Origin: a virus
Reading direction: 5' to 3' (one strand)
DNA length: 27,192 nucleotides
Virus record (IMG/VR): IMGVR_UViG_3300010389_000100
Coordinates: 1 to 27,192 of that record
Shown in pieces: positions 1 to 12,000 of the stretch. Each line of letters opens with the position of its first letter. Position 1 is the first letter of the stretch. The notes beneath the pieces were generated by a model. That model worked only from the letters and a program-made list of their open reading frames with translations. It did no database searches and had not been told where the DNA came from. Position numbers and translations under genes: made by a program.

Positions 1-486
1 CCTGACCCCGATCTAGACCTTCCTAACCTACAGTTCTGGAACTGTATGGACTATGGTGTCAGATGTATTGAGAAACAGTTCATTGGATCCATGGACTTTG
101 AGTTGAGAACTCGCAACTATGGCTCAATGAAAGGTGAATATTTGTTTACATTGGACAATTTCCACCCCGATGTGGACATAACTAACTGTAACGTGAGTGA
201 AATTCCAGAAGAACACAAGTCTCATAACTGTATTGAACTTGAAAATGGTCAATTTGCACTCTATCCAAACAATAGAATGCGTATCTTTGACCTTTCTATT
301 ACTCCAGAAGAACCAAAGATTCCTGATTTCAAAGTTTCTACCAAATATTATCAGGTTGAAAACGGTGTGAGATGGGGTAGACTGGGTGATACGGACGAAT
401 ATTTCTGGAAAACACCCGAAGAAAGTGAATTATGTCCAAATTGCGGACAAAATCCTTGTGATCCACGTTGTATAAATGCTGATTAG
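1..486 (+). CDS. Hypothetical phage protein, 5' end cut by window edge
   Basis: The frame is open from base 1 (the first codons read P-D-P-D-L-D-L-P-N-L-Q) to the TAG at 484-486. The Met at base 46 lies inside what looks like continuous coding sequence, so the true start is probably upstream of the window and at least 161 residues are visible. I recall similar proteins upstream of the baseplate genes of T4-like cyanophages, but I know of no function. No signal peptide or membrane segment is seen. The tail of the protein holds a compact Cys cluster, C-x2-C-x4-C-x3-C (bases about 433-471), which could bind a metal such as zinc; this is inference. The body is rich in aromatic and acidic residues and looks soluble. 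The position directly before baseplate genes suggests a virion or assembly role, without direct support. Confidence 0.7.
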   Translation, partial: PDPDLDLPNLQFWNCMDYGVRCIEKQFIGSMDFELRTRNYGSMKGEYLFTLDNFHPDVDITNCNVSEIPEEHKSHNCIELENGQFALYPNNRMRIFDLSITPEEPKIPDFKVSTKYYQVENGVRWGRLGDTDEYFWKTPEESELCPNCGQNPCDPRCINAD

Positions 487-509
487 GGATAGAAACCCCT
501 CTAAAAGTT

Positions 510-530
510 CTGTTTTTCCTATAAAGACAG
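510..530 (+). promoter_or_regulatory. Weak late-promoter-like box inside a small inverted repeat
   Basis: Bases 520-527 read TATAAAGA, a two-base variant of the T4 late promoter TATAAATA, and lie 7 bases before the ATG at 535. This is closer to the start than the other promoter-like sites in the window, so it may not be functional. The same bases fall within an inverted repeat: CTGTTTTT (510-517) can pair with AAAGACAG (523-530) around a five-base loop, with one G-T pair. In mRNA this would be a weak A/U-rich hairpin just before the start codon. Its function is unknown. Confidence 0.3.
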
Positions 531-534
531 AAAA

Positions 535-726
535 ATGGCTCAAAATCCAGTAGATCTAGGTAAAGATTTCATCCAAAAAGGGATGAGATTGATCACTCAG
601 AGGTCATCAGACGCACTTTTGAAGAAGGCTCATGACCAAAAGTATGAAATTCCCGAAGATAGAATGTCAAGACCATGTGGAGGCGCTGGTGGTTTTGATG
701 ACTTCGTTGAACGTTGGCATGAATAG
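535..726 (+). CDS. Small hypothetical protein (63 aa)
   Basis: A 63-residue, charged, soluble-looking protein that I cannot assign to a named family. The first 35 residues look helical and amphipathic (pattern around DLGKDFIQKG, then a Leu/Ala/Lys-rich stretch). The C-terminal part holds a Gly-rich turn (CGGAGG, near residues 48-53) and ends in an acidic/aromatic tail, FDDFVERWHE. It starts at ATG 535 after an A-rich leader and ends with TAG at 724-726, immediately before the late promoter at 727. Its place between an unknown gene and gp25 suggests it is expressed late with the baseplate genes, perhaps as a minor virion or assembly factor. That role is inferred from position only. The dense packing and phage-like neighbours argue that the frame is real. 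Confidence 0.6.
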   Translation: MAQNPVDLGKDFIQKGMRLITQRSSDALLKKAHDQKYEIPEDRMSRPCGGAGGFDDFVERWHE

Positions 727-734
727 TATAAATA
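727..734 (+). promoter_or_regulatory. T4-type late promoter, exact TATAAATA
   Basis: The exact T4 late promoter sequence TATAAATA lies immediately after the stop codon of the 63-aa gene and 23 bases before the gp25 ATG at 758. In T4 this octamer is recognised by the sigma-like factor gp55 with sliding-clamp help (established knowledge). It probably drives the gp25-gp6-gp7 block. Confidence 0.85.
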
Positions 735-757
735 TAGCAGAAAAATTGTATCGGTAG

Positions 758-1162
758 ATGCCTGCGATTCGTCAATCACGTCGTTTTAAGGACATTTCGT
801 TGTCTTTCAAGAGGCATCCTGTAACTAATGATCTGGTTGCGATTACAAATGAGGATGCAATCAAGAGATCGGTAAGAAATCTTGTTGAAACGATCAATAA
901 TGAGAGACCATTTAACTCTCTAATTGGATCTGAAGTCAGAAATAGTCTTTTTGAGACTGCTGATGACAGTATTCTGACAAGATTAGAGGTTGAAATTGAG
1001 ACTTCTATCAAAAACTTTGAACCAAGAGTCTCATTACAGTCTGTTTTGGCGACTTATCCACCAGATACCAATGAAATAACCGTTGATATCAAGTACGATA
1101 TCGTCGGATTGGCAATAGATACACAAGAACTCACGTTTATTCTTCAACCGACTAGAGAATAA
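758..1162 (+). CDS. gp25: Baseplate wedge subunit gp25
   Basis: This protein of 134 residues is close to the 132 residues of T4 gp25. gp25 is a small wedge protein that binds the gp6 core of the baseplate and belongs to the GPW/gp25 family, which includes the type VI secretion protein TssE. The central region has the family pattern: a variable N terminus, then a helix beginning near NEDAIKRSVRNL, the segment ERPFNSLIGS, and the conserved EPR motif at residues 88-90 (E88, P89, R90). In this family EPR contacts the gp6-type partner. The C terminus is beta-rich, as expected. The start at 758 follows an exact late promoter. The stop codon overlaps the gp6 start in a TAATG junction, which suggests translational coupling. 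Nothing is truncated. The first 12 bases of this gene are identical to those of gp8. Confidence 0.93.
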   Translation: MPAIRQSRRFKDISLSFKRHPVTNDLVAITNEDAIKRSVRNLVETINNERPFNSLIGSEVRNSLFETADDSILTRLEVEIETSIKNFEPRVSLQSVLATYPPDTNEITVDIKYDIVGLAIDTQELTFILQPTRE

Positions 1163-3045
1163 TGGCTTTTACTCAATATACAAACCTAGATTTTGAGCAA
1201 ATTAAAGCCTCTTTGCGTGATTATTTGAGGTCAAACTCAAATTTCACGGATTTTGACTTTGAAGGATCCAACCTATCCATTCTTATTGACACGTTAGCGT
1301 ACAATTCGTACATTACGAACTACAATGCTAACATGGTCGCAAATGAAGCGTTCATTGATAGCGCTACTTTGCGTGAAAATGTCGTTGCGTTAGCTAGAAA
1401 TATTGGTTATGTACCCGCTTCAAGACGGTCTGCAACCGCAAACGTCTCATTTACCGTTGATTTGGGGTCAGGAACGACAAAATCAAGCGTAACACTCAGA
1501 GCCGGACTGGTTGCAATCGGTGATGCAGCGAATACTAACTTCACTTTTTCAATTCCAGAGGATGTAACGTCCCCAGTTGTTGATGGAATTGCTAGTTTTA
1601 CAGTTGATATCAAACAAGGGACATATTTGACCAAAGAATATGTCGTTGACACTGCTCAAAACAACCAAAGATTCATTCTTCCAAACCCATTTGTTGACAC
1701 ATCAACAATTAGAGTAAAAATTAAGGACACTTCAAGTTCTTCTACATCAAGAGTTTACTCTCTGGTTGATAATATCGTCGGAATCAAGACAACATCTGAG
1801 AATTATCTGATTCAAGAGATTCAAGATGAAAAATATGAGTTAATTTTCGGTGATGGTGTCATTGGTAAGAAGTTATCAAACGGAAATGTCGTAACTACAT
1901 CATATATTGTCTGTGATGGTCCAAATGGTAACGGTGTTGCCAACTTCGCATTTTCTGGAAAGTTAGTTGACAATGATGGTGGACTGATTACCTCTGGTGT
2001 TTCTGCTGTTTTCACAAACGAACCATCTAGAAACGGTGCGGAGATTGAAAATATCTCAACAGTCAAGAATTTAGCACCTAGAGTCTATGCATCTCAGTAT
2101 AGAGCAGTAACTGCGAATGATTATGAAGCAATCATTCCAACAATTTACTCAAATACTGGAAGTGTAACTGCATATGGTGGTGAAGATGCAACTCCACCTC
2201 AGTTTGGTAAAGTCTTTATCTCTATCAAACCCAAAAATGGTCAATATGTCTCCGATTTTGACAAGAGACAGATTCTGCAGAAGTTAAAAGGTTATAGCGT
2301 AGCTGGAATTCAACCAGAATTGATTGATCTTAAGTATCTTTATGTTGAATTAGACAGTAGTGTCTACTACAACACTAATATGACTGCAAGTGTCTCAGAT
2401 CTGAAGACAAAAATCACAAATTCTCTGACAATTTATAGTAAATCTGACGATCTGAATAAATTTGGCGGTAGATTTAAGTATAGTAAGGTCCAAAGAATCA
2501 TTGATGACACTGATACTTCAATTACATCAAATATTACGAAGGTAATTATTCGCAGAGACCTTGAAACTGACACTGCAAACTTTGCACAATATGAATTATG
2601 TTATGGTAACAAGTTCCATAACCGTCGTGGTGGTTATAACATCAAATCTACTGGTTTCCAAGTTGATGGAATTCGTGGAACTCTTTACTTTGCTGACCAA
2701 TATGTAAGTCCAACAAGAGGTAGGTTGTTCGTCTTTAGATTGGGACAAACTGGAGAACCAGAAGTCGTTATTAAGAACGCCGGCACCGTCAAATATGATG
2801 TTGGTGAAATCCTTATAGATACAATAAGGATTATATCTACTGTGAAAAATAATGACGTTATTGAGATTCAGGCAATACCAGAGTCTAACGATGTCATTGG
2901 GTTAAAAGATCTTTATGTGCAGTTTTCGGTATCAAAAACCACTGTTAGCACAATTGAAGACGTAATTTCTACAGGTGCAGATACTTCTGGTACTAGATTC
3001 ATTTCAACTTCCAGCTTCTTAAACGGAAAATATATTAGACAGTAA
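1162..3045 (+). CDS. gp6: Baseplate wedge subunit gp6
   Basis: This protein of 627 residues is similar in length to T4 gp6 (660 residues). gp6 dimers form the continuous inner ring of the T4 baseplate, and the family is related to baseplate J proteins. The N-terminal 90 residues have the characteristic pattern: NLDFEQIKASLRDYL, then FDFEGSNLSILIDTLAYN, then N-rich helices ending in ARNIGYVP. A baseplate-J-like segment YELIFGDGVIGKKL lies near residues 225-240, followed by a VxGPNGNG-type turn. The middle region (about 290-420) has the helical/beta pattern around RAVTANDYEAII and FGKVFISIKPKNG. The C-terminal part is beta-rich. It begins in the TAATG overlap with gp25 and ends in a TAATG overlap with the gp7-like gene, so the three are probably co-translated and their products meet in the same wedge. 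Confidence 0.93.
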   Translation: MAFTQYTNLDFEQIKASLRDYLRSNSNFTDFDFEGSNLSILIDTLAYNSYITNYNANMVANEAFIDSATLRENVVALARNIGYVPASRRSATANVSFTVDLGSGTTKSSVTLRAGLVAIGDAANTNFTFSIPEDVTSPVVDGIASFTVDIKQGTYLTKEYVVDTAQNNQRFILPNPFVDTSTIRVKIKDTSSSSTSRVYSLVDNIVGIKTTSENYLIQEIQDEKYELIFGDGVIGKKLSNGNVVTTSYIVCDGPNGNGVANFAFSGKLVDNDGGLITSGVSAVFTNEPSRNGAEIENISTVKNLAPRVYASQYRAVTANDYEAIIPTIYSNTGSVTAYGGEDATPPQFGKVFISIKPKNGQYVSDFDKRQILQKLKGYSVAGIQPELIDLKYLYVELDSSVYYNTNMTASVSDLKTKITNSLTIYSKSDDLNKFGGRFKYSKVQRIIDDTDTSITSNITKVIIRRDLETDTANFAQYELCYGNKFHNRRGGYNIKSTGFQVDGIRGTLYFADQYVSPTRGRLFVFRLGQTGEPEVVIKNAGTVKYDVGEILIDTIRIISTVKNNDVIEIQAIPESNDVIGLKDLYVQFSVSKTTVSTIEDVISTGADTSGTRFISTSSFLNGKYIRQ

Positions 3046-6000
3046 TGATAGACACCGCCTCCAAGAAAGTCCAGATCAATCAGATCGTTAGGAGTCAATT
3101 ACCTAGCTTTGTATCTGAAGACAATCCACTTTTTGTTGATTTTCTGAGTGAATATTATAGGTCACAAGAATTTCAGGGTGGACCAATTGATATCATTACT
3201 AATCTGAATGAATATCAGAAATCGGAGTCGTTTTCTGGTCAAAATAGTCTGGTTGGATTTACAACATCCGTTGGAGACACTCAATCTTATGATACAACGA
3301 TCAATGTTGTATCAACTGCTGGATGGCCATCAAAATATGGTCTCTTGAAGATCCGTGATGAGATCATCACCTACACTGGAATCACTACAAACTCATTTAC
3401 TGGTTGTATTCGTGGATTTAGTGGTATTGACAATCTGCATAGTCCTGTAAATTCCGAAAGTTTGGTATTTGCGGAAACAGAAGCTAGTAGCCACCCCGCA
3501 TCTTCAAAAGTTACTAATTTAAGTAACCTATTTCTTCAAGAATTCTGGAAAAAGACGAAGAATCAGTTTTTACCTGGTTTTGAAGACCGTACTCTTACAA
3601 GCGATCTTGATAAGGCTAACTTTTTACGTCAAGCCAAAGATTTTTACGCTTCCAAAGGTACAGATGAAGCAATCAAAATCCTTTTTGCGGTTCTTTTTAA
3701 CAAAAACGCTGAAGTTATCAAGCCAATTGAGTATCTGATCTCTCCATCAGATGCTGATTACGTTGTAACTGATGATATTGTAGCTGAACTCATCAGTGGC
3801 GACCCCAAAAACGTAATTGGTCAGACTTTATATCAAACTGGAGTTGATGGAACTAGTGCATCAATCTTCAATGCTCAAAGATATGAGAAAAATGGGAAAT
3901 CTTACTATCTGATCAGTCTTAGTAAGAATTCTATTATTGGTAACTTCAATGTTACTGGATCTTCCATTCTTGTAGAGAACGTTTCCATTGGATCTACGGT
4001 AATCACCGTAGATTCTACAATTGGATTTGGAAATACTGGTTCTATCTACATTGGTGTTGGTCAAACTGTTGGAATCGCTACGTATACCAACAAATCATCC
4101 ACTCAGTTCTTTGGATTAACTGGTATTACGTCATCTTATACCAATGGTGAGTTTATACGCGGTTCTAGGACCGTATATGCGTATGAGAATGGCGATTTAA
4201 CCAAACCTGTATACTTTAGACTAACCTCTGTTGCGTCTGGTGCAGATATTGGTGATTATCTAAATCTTCAACCTGGTGATGTAGTAAAAGGTAAGCAACT
4301 TGGCGATGTAACCGCCGCAACCAATTATAGACTCAATTCTTGGATTCATAATATCAAGACAAAGAGTGATGTAGCTAAAGCAGTTGAAACAAACAAGTCA
4401 ATTATTGATACTGTAACCAACACAGTAACAACAACGACTCCACACCTCCTGAATCTTGAAGATTCGGTGACTTTACTGGATTTGTCAAGTGCGATTCCTG
4501 CAAATGTCGTTGGAACTGTATCCCAGGTTATTAATAGCAACCAATTTAAGATTTCAATCACTTCTGGGACGATTAATGTCTCAAGAACTTACAAGGTACA
4601 GAAAAATCTCACTTTTGCGTCTAGTAACTCAAATCAGATTGATGTATCTAAGTTTGTTGCAAACGTACAGAACACATACACGTCTCTGGATGACAAATAC
4701 TTCTATGTGACCTCTGGATCTCTTCCATCCTACAAAATTTACGCCACAGACAGAAGAAAGACGTTTGGTTCTGGTGACGTAAGTTCAAATTCCATCACAA
4801 TCAATAATCACGGTTTTTACACTGGTGATTTAGTCACATATTCGCCAGTTTCTGTTGGTGGATCTTCAATTACGGGACTTTCAACAAATACGATCTATGC
4901 AGTCTCTAAAGGAGACGATAATACCATTTCTCTTGCTCGTAGTCCATATGATGCGTTCGTTAAGAGAACAATCACAATTACAGGAGCTGGTACGACTCAT
5001 AGATTAGTACCAACTGAACTTAGTAACAGAAATCTTCAATATCAAAACTATTTGAGACAGTTCCCAGTCAATCAGGAACTCAAGGAGTATGATGTTACTC
5101 TTAAAAATGAAAATGTTGGTATGTTCAGAAACGGTGTGGAAATCGTTTCTAATGTATCTGGTGATTCCATCTATAATGGAAATATTGTCAAGATTGAAGT
5201 TGAGAATGGTGGAAGTGGGTATGATGTAGTTAACAGACCATATATTCACATTAACGACTCTATTGGTGCTGGTGCAACTGCATATGCAGTTGTTGAAAAT
5301 GGTACTTTCAAGTCAATTGAGATCACATATGGTGGTTATGACATTAGACAAACACCATCTATCAGAATTACTGGTGGTAATGGATCTGGTGCAACAGCCT
5401 CTGCAAGACTTCGTTCTATTAGAAACTCTAAGATCTTTAACTCAGATTCTGATGTTAATCTAACAGATGACAGGATTGAATATCCTGCAAATCACCTGTT
5501 CTACAATGGTGAGTCTGTAGTTTACTACAAACCCAATGGATATGCAGCCGTTGGTGGACTTGTTGATGGTTCTCTGTATTATGTCCATAAGGTAAGTGAC
5601 ACTGTACTGCAGTTGATGAACACATACAGTGATGCGCTGAATGGCCTGAACGCAATCAATCTTACTTCTAGATCTGCGGGTGCAAGTAGACTTGTATCTA
5701 CTGTAAGTAGAAATATTCTTGATAGAGTTGTTGTTGAGAATCCTGGATCTGGATATTCAAACAGAAAGGTTCTTGTTACTGGAACTCAGTATCCCCCAAG
5801 CACCCTTGGTGATGTAATTACCAGTGGAATCAATACCTCTAGTAATTACATCTATTTTGAAAAACATGGATTCAAGTCTGGTGATCTAGTAGAGTATAGT
5901 TCTACTGGTACGGCCATTGGTGGTATTTCTACCACACAGAACTACTATGTTGTCAAACTGGACGATAACAGATTTAAAGTCGCTGGTGCAGGTATCGGCA

Positions 6001-9000
6001 CCACTTCTACGACTCTGGACTATGATAAACAGAACACCGTTAATATCACATCTGTAGGTGTAGGAACACATACGTTTAAGTATCCAGATATTCATGTAAA
6101 CATTGATGTTGTTTCTGGATATGCAAGTTCTACAGTTTCATACCCAACTGTAAGACCTGTCTGCACAGGAACGATAAGTAATGTTTATATCACAAGTTCT
6201 GGTGCTGGATATGGTGTAACCAATACCTTCAATGTTCATAGAAGACCTGATGTAACCATTTCAAGTGGAACTGGTGCAATCATTGATGTTATTGTTAGTG
6301 ATGGAAAGATCAGTGAGGGTCTTGTAAAAAATGGTGGATCTGGATATTCAACACCACCTATCTTGACTGTTGTTGGTGATGGTAAGTATGCCAAGGTTGT
6401 TGGCACAATCTCTGGTGGAAAAGTAACCTCAGTCACCGTTATTGATGCAGGAGCAGGCTACACTCAAGAAAAGACAAGTATCAATGTAACACCAGTTGGT
6501 TCTGGTGCTAAGTTTAGAGCTGATGTAAAAGAATGGAAGGTTGATTTCGTTCAGAAACATAAGAAGTCATTCAATCAGAATGATGACGGTATCATCGTTC
6601 CAAGTCAAAATAGTGACTATGGAAATAGATACGTCCACTCATACCTGTCCAGAAAACTGAGACAGATTCTTAATGACAACATTGAGAGTGACTTCAGTGA
6701 AAAGTCAACACTTTCTCACTCACCTATCGTTGGTTGGGCTTATGATGGATCCCCAATCTACGGCCCATATGGATACAGTCTTCCAACTGGAGGATCTGTA
6801 AAGAGACTTGCACCAAGTTATACTTTAACCACAAAATCAAATAGACCTCCAACTTCAGTATTTCCTCTTGGATTCTTCATTAGTGATTGGGAATATACTG
6901 CAGATGGTGATCTTGATCAATATAATGGTAGATTCTGTAAGACTCCAGAATTTCCTGATGGAGTCTATGCATACTTCTGTACAATTGAACAAAGTGATAG
7001 TGCTGACGTTCCTTTTGTTAACAACAGAGAGCCACTGTTCCCATATGTCTTAAATGGGTTTAAGTTTAAGAAGAACACATTTAATGATCAACCAAGCGCT
7101 CTGCAGAATCTGAGTATTCTGAATAGTGGTGAAGTTGTAAGAAACACCTATCCATATAAGTTTGGATTCACAAATTCTGAGTATGACTATCTGATTTCCA
7201 ACAATATCAAGGACACTGAGTTAGTTGTAAGATCTGTTAAGAAGTCTGGAATTTCAACGGTTGATGTAGTTATTGGTGGAAACAACTATAAGGTTGGTGA
7301 AAGAGTCGTCTTCAACAACTCCAACTCTGGTGGATCTGGTGCAGCTGCAAAGGTAGAAACTGTTGTTGGTAGAGGAATCACCGAGATTTCATATACCGAG
7401 GACACGGTTTCTAATATTTCATTCTCTTATGCAAATCAGTTGGTTACTGGAGTTGCAACAGCATCTCACAACTTGGCTAATAATGATCTTGTAATCATCT
7501 CTGGTATTGGAACTGGAGAACTCAAGTTTGTTGAAGGTGTTAGAACAATCGCAGTATCCTCCGTCACTGCAAGACTTGATGTTGGTATTGGTACTAGTGG
7601 CGCAACAGGAATCACCACAACTCTGACACTAGAGACTTCTGGATCTTCTGGAAATATCTTTGTTGATGACACACTGGTTGTTGGTGCGACTAGTGAGAGA
7701 TTAAAGGTTCTTTCAATTGATAGAACTAACAATAAGTACAGAGTATTACGCCAGATTGGTGTTACTACCTTCCACAATGCTGGACAACTGTTGACTGTTG
7801 ATCAGAACAGATTTACATTCACCGTTGGTGTTCAGACTAATCTCTCTATTGAACCAAATAAAAAGATTGTCTTTGATCCACAGAATTCTATTGGTATTGG
7901 AACCACGGTTGTTGTCCAGTCTGTCGCTGGGGTTGGAACAACAACCGTAGTTAGAGTTAAGTCCAATGATGGGACTATCTTGTCTGACCACCAGTTACCC
8001 CCATCTGGTTCAACCGCAGACAATACTATCTCTATCACGAACCATGGACTCAAGACTGGTGATAGGTTGGTTTATAAAGTGGGTGTGGTTGGAGTTGCAC
8101 TCACTGTTTCAAACAATCTGAACCTGAGTGATTCATTTAATCTTGCAAATGGTCAGACCGTCTTTGCAGTTAAGAAAGGTGAGAATCTACTTGGTATCAC
8201 TACAACCAAGGCCGGTATTGGATCCACCTCTACATCACTTTACTTCTTACCAGTTCAAGATAACACTGGATCAGAACATTCGTTCACTACTGCAAATGAA
8301 GAACACATTGGTTCACTTAAGAAGTATACGGTAAATGTAAAAACCGCAAGTGATCACTCTCTCAATACAACCGATAAAGTAACTGTTTCACTGTTACCAA
8401 GTTCTACTCTTTCTAAGTCAGTAGAATACGATTCTACGGCTAGAAAGACTCTTATTGATCCAAAATACTTCAACACCACTAATGTTGGTGTAGGAACTTC
8501 CCTCTCCACAATTACAATTACGGATCACAACTATTCAAGTGGTGATAAGGTTCTGTACGTCTCTTCAAACCCTGCCACACCACTCATCAATAGAGGTGAG
8601 TACTTTGTTCAAAAACTGGATGATAATAGATTCAGACTTTCAACCAACTACAAAGATTCCGTCAGATATGGGGGTCAGTTCGTTGGTATTACAAGTTTTG
8701 GATCTGGAGTACACAAGATTTCAAGAATCAATCCAAACATTGAAGTAATCAGAGGTCAGACAGTTGGATTCGCTGTTTCTGATACAACAGTTTCCGACTT
8801 TAAACTTGAATTCTTTGAGGATCAAGACTTCCTCAACAGATATGATGGTATTGGAATTAGTACAGAAGTTACAAGATCTGGAACACCTGGTTCTTCTGGA
8901 GCTCTTGTCAATCTGAAGATCTCTAATGATTCTCCTTCTGTTCTCTACTACAAGTTGACTCCTACCAACTTAGATACAATCTCAGTTGCTAAGAGAGACG

Positions 9001-12000
9001 CAAAACCAGATGCAAGTGTTGTAAATGGTTCAAAGATTGTTGTGAGATCAAGTGATTACTCTGGAACTTATGCAATCTCCACATCATCTGCAACTTCTTA
9101 TAAGTATCAAGTTCCTAAGAAACCAGAGACTTCATCTTATACTTCTTCTGGAGTAACCACCTTCAGATATGTAACGAATTCACCCACAGCTCTTGGACCA
9201 ATCAATGAGATTGATGTGTCTTTTGGTGGAGTTGATTATGTAAAAACACCTGGTATATCTACTGTTAGAACCACCAATGGGTATGGTTCTGTACTCTCAT
9301 TGCACAACAATGACAGCATTGGTTTACCATCCTTTACAGAAATTACAAAGATTGGATTTGACTATCCATCCGATAGTTCTGTAAAACCAAGAATTGATAC
9401 TCCATCAATTCTTTCAATCTCCAAGAACTACAGAATTTCTTCTGTTGGTGTTGTCACAACTGGTAGAAACTATCTTTCTGCGCCAGATTTGATTGTTGTT
9501 GGTAAACCCGATGCAAATCTCGTTGCAAACATTGAAGGTACATCCGTAACATCAGTAGACGTTCTGACAGTCGTAAGAGGATTGGATAACGTATCCAACC
9601 CAGTGAGAATTGTTCCTATCAGAAACTCAAACGGTGTTGGTATTGTATCCGCATCGTCCAATGGTGATACAAACTTCCTTACACTGACTCAACCTACTAA
9701 TGGTTGGAAGGCTGATGGATCCGACTTCCCATTCAAAGTGGGTGATAAGATCTTTGTTGAAGGAATTGGAATCGCAACCGCATTGACTTCAACTGGTGGT
9801 TATAACTCTGAAGATTATGATTATCAGTTCTTCACGGTTAAAGCAAGAACCCCACTGTCATCTCAGATCACATATTCTATCACTGGTATTGGAACAACTG
9901 GTGGTACATTTGACGCAGACAATAGTGCTGGTAGAGTTATCAGTCAGTCAGATCTGCCAACATTTGACATCAAATTGCAGAAAGAAGAATTCTTTAATGG
10001 TGAAAAAGTTACTTATGGTGCAAATGGTTCTGCGTTAGTTCTTGCTGAAAATGGTTATGATTCCATTTCCAACACCCTTAGAATTAATCAAACCAACTCA
10101 AACGTTTCTGTTGGTAATGTTGTTAAGGGATCCATTTCTGGTGCAGAGGCAACCGTAATTGGTGTCTACTCCGACAAGAAGTTCTTTGAAACAGATTACA
10201 GATCTGAAAGACCAAAAGGTTGGCAAAAAGATACTGGAAAACTCAACAATGACTTCCAGAGAATTGAAGATAGTAACTACTATCAAAGTTTCTCTTACTC
10301 AATCAAGAGTGAGGTTCAAGAGACCAAGTGGAATGATGCAGTAGATAGTATTGTTCACCCATCTGGATATAAGAACTTCTCTGATCTGATTGTTAGTTCT
10401 ACACCCAACACTGGATCTGCTAGAAGTGACAATCTGAGAGTTAGTGCTGGTGCAGCCGCAACCAGTCTGTTTGTTAACATTGATAATGTTAAGTCCTTCT
10501 ACGTCAGAGAAGACTTTGATTATGCATCAGAGACAACACTGAATAATCAGTTATCCAAATATATTACTTTCCAAAACAAAAAGATTACTAATTTTATCAA
10601 CGCAGTTTCTAACAAAGTTGATATCATTGATGACATCTCTAGTAGTTTCACTGGAATTGGAACAACAACAAGCGCATCTATCGTTGGACTGACATCATTC
10701 AGACTTACAACTGACAATGGTCTGATCGTACCATTTACTAAGATCTTTGATGGTTCTAGTTCCTCCGTCATCTCCGTTGGTTCTTCTGTAATTTCTCTGA
10801 ACAACCACAACTTCCAAAATGGTGAAAAGATCAAGTATGATCCTGGTAATGAAGTTTATGGTAACAACAGAGTTGGAATTGAAACATCCAATAAGGTAAT
10901 TGGTGGTGTATCAACTTCATTCTTACCTGCAGAACTCTATGTTATCAAGATTGATAATAATAACTTCTCTCTTGCTGGTTTAAACACTGCGGTAACAAAC
11001 AATGAACCACTCACTTTCCGTGCAGTTGGAACTGGAACAAGTCATTCCTTTGATGTTGTTAATCCAGACAACAGAGTTATTATTGACATTGATGGAATCA
11101 TTCAGTCTCCACTGTATAGAAAAAATGTTTCAGTCTCTCTGAATGCAGCTGTTGGTGTTGGATCAACTACAATTGAAGTTGTTGGTGTCACATCAATCTC
11201 AACCAATAATCTTCTTGAGATTGACAGAGAAATCCTCAGAGTCAAGACTGTTGGATTTGGTTCAACCAATGTTCTGACAGTTGATCGTGGATTGTTTGGA
11301 TCTGTTGCAGCTGCACACACTGTTGGTGCTGCAGTAACGATGAAGGGTGGAGACTTCCACATCATCAAGGATGTCATTCACTTCGTTGATCCTCCATACG
11401 GTGCAGTCGGTGTAACAACACTCCAACCAGGAATTTCAACACAGTCAAGTTTCTCTGGACGTATCTTCAACAGACAAGATCCAAACACTAACTTTATCTT
11501 TGATGATATTTCTGATAGATTCACTGGTGTTGGCAAGACCTTTACTCTTCTGCAGAATGGTCAAGATGTAACTGGTATCGTAACTACTAAGGCTGGTGCT
11601 GGTGGAGATGATGAGGTTATTAACAATGGAATCATTCTTATCAACAATGTATTCCAGAGACCAACGATTGACTACACCATGGATGAACGTCAGAATCCTG
11701 GTATTGGTGCTTCTATCTTCTTCACTGGAACCAATAGAGAGGATCTGCCAAGAGGTGGAATCATCAATGAAGTAACAGTTGGTCTTGGTTCTGGATATCA
11801 AACTCTTGTCGCTGCGGCTGCAACTGCAATCATCAATGGATCTGGTTCTATTGAATCTGTAGTTGTAACTGGTGGTGGTTCTGGTTACAGATCATCAGAT
11901 TCGGTCTCCATTCAGGTTCTGAATCCACTGGGAATTGGTTCCACCGCAGTTCTTACTGCAACTGTTGGATCTGCTGGAACTATCACTGGAATCACAACGA

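Noticed and set aside
46-48. ATG at 46 as the true start of the first protein
   Set aside because: Codons upstream to base 1 are open and read like coding sequence, with no Shine-Dalgarno or promoter before 46. A start outside the window is more likely.
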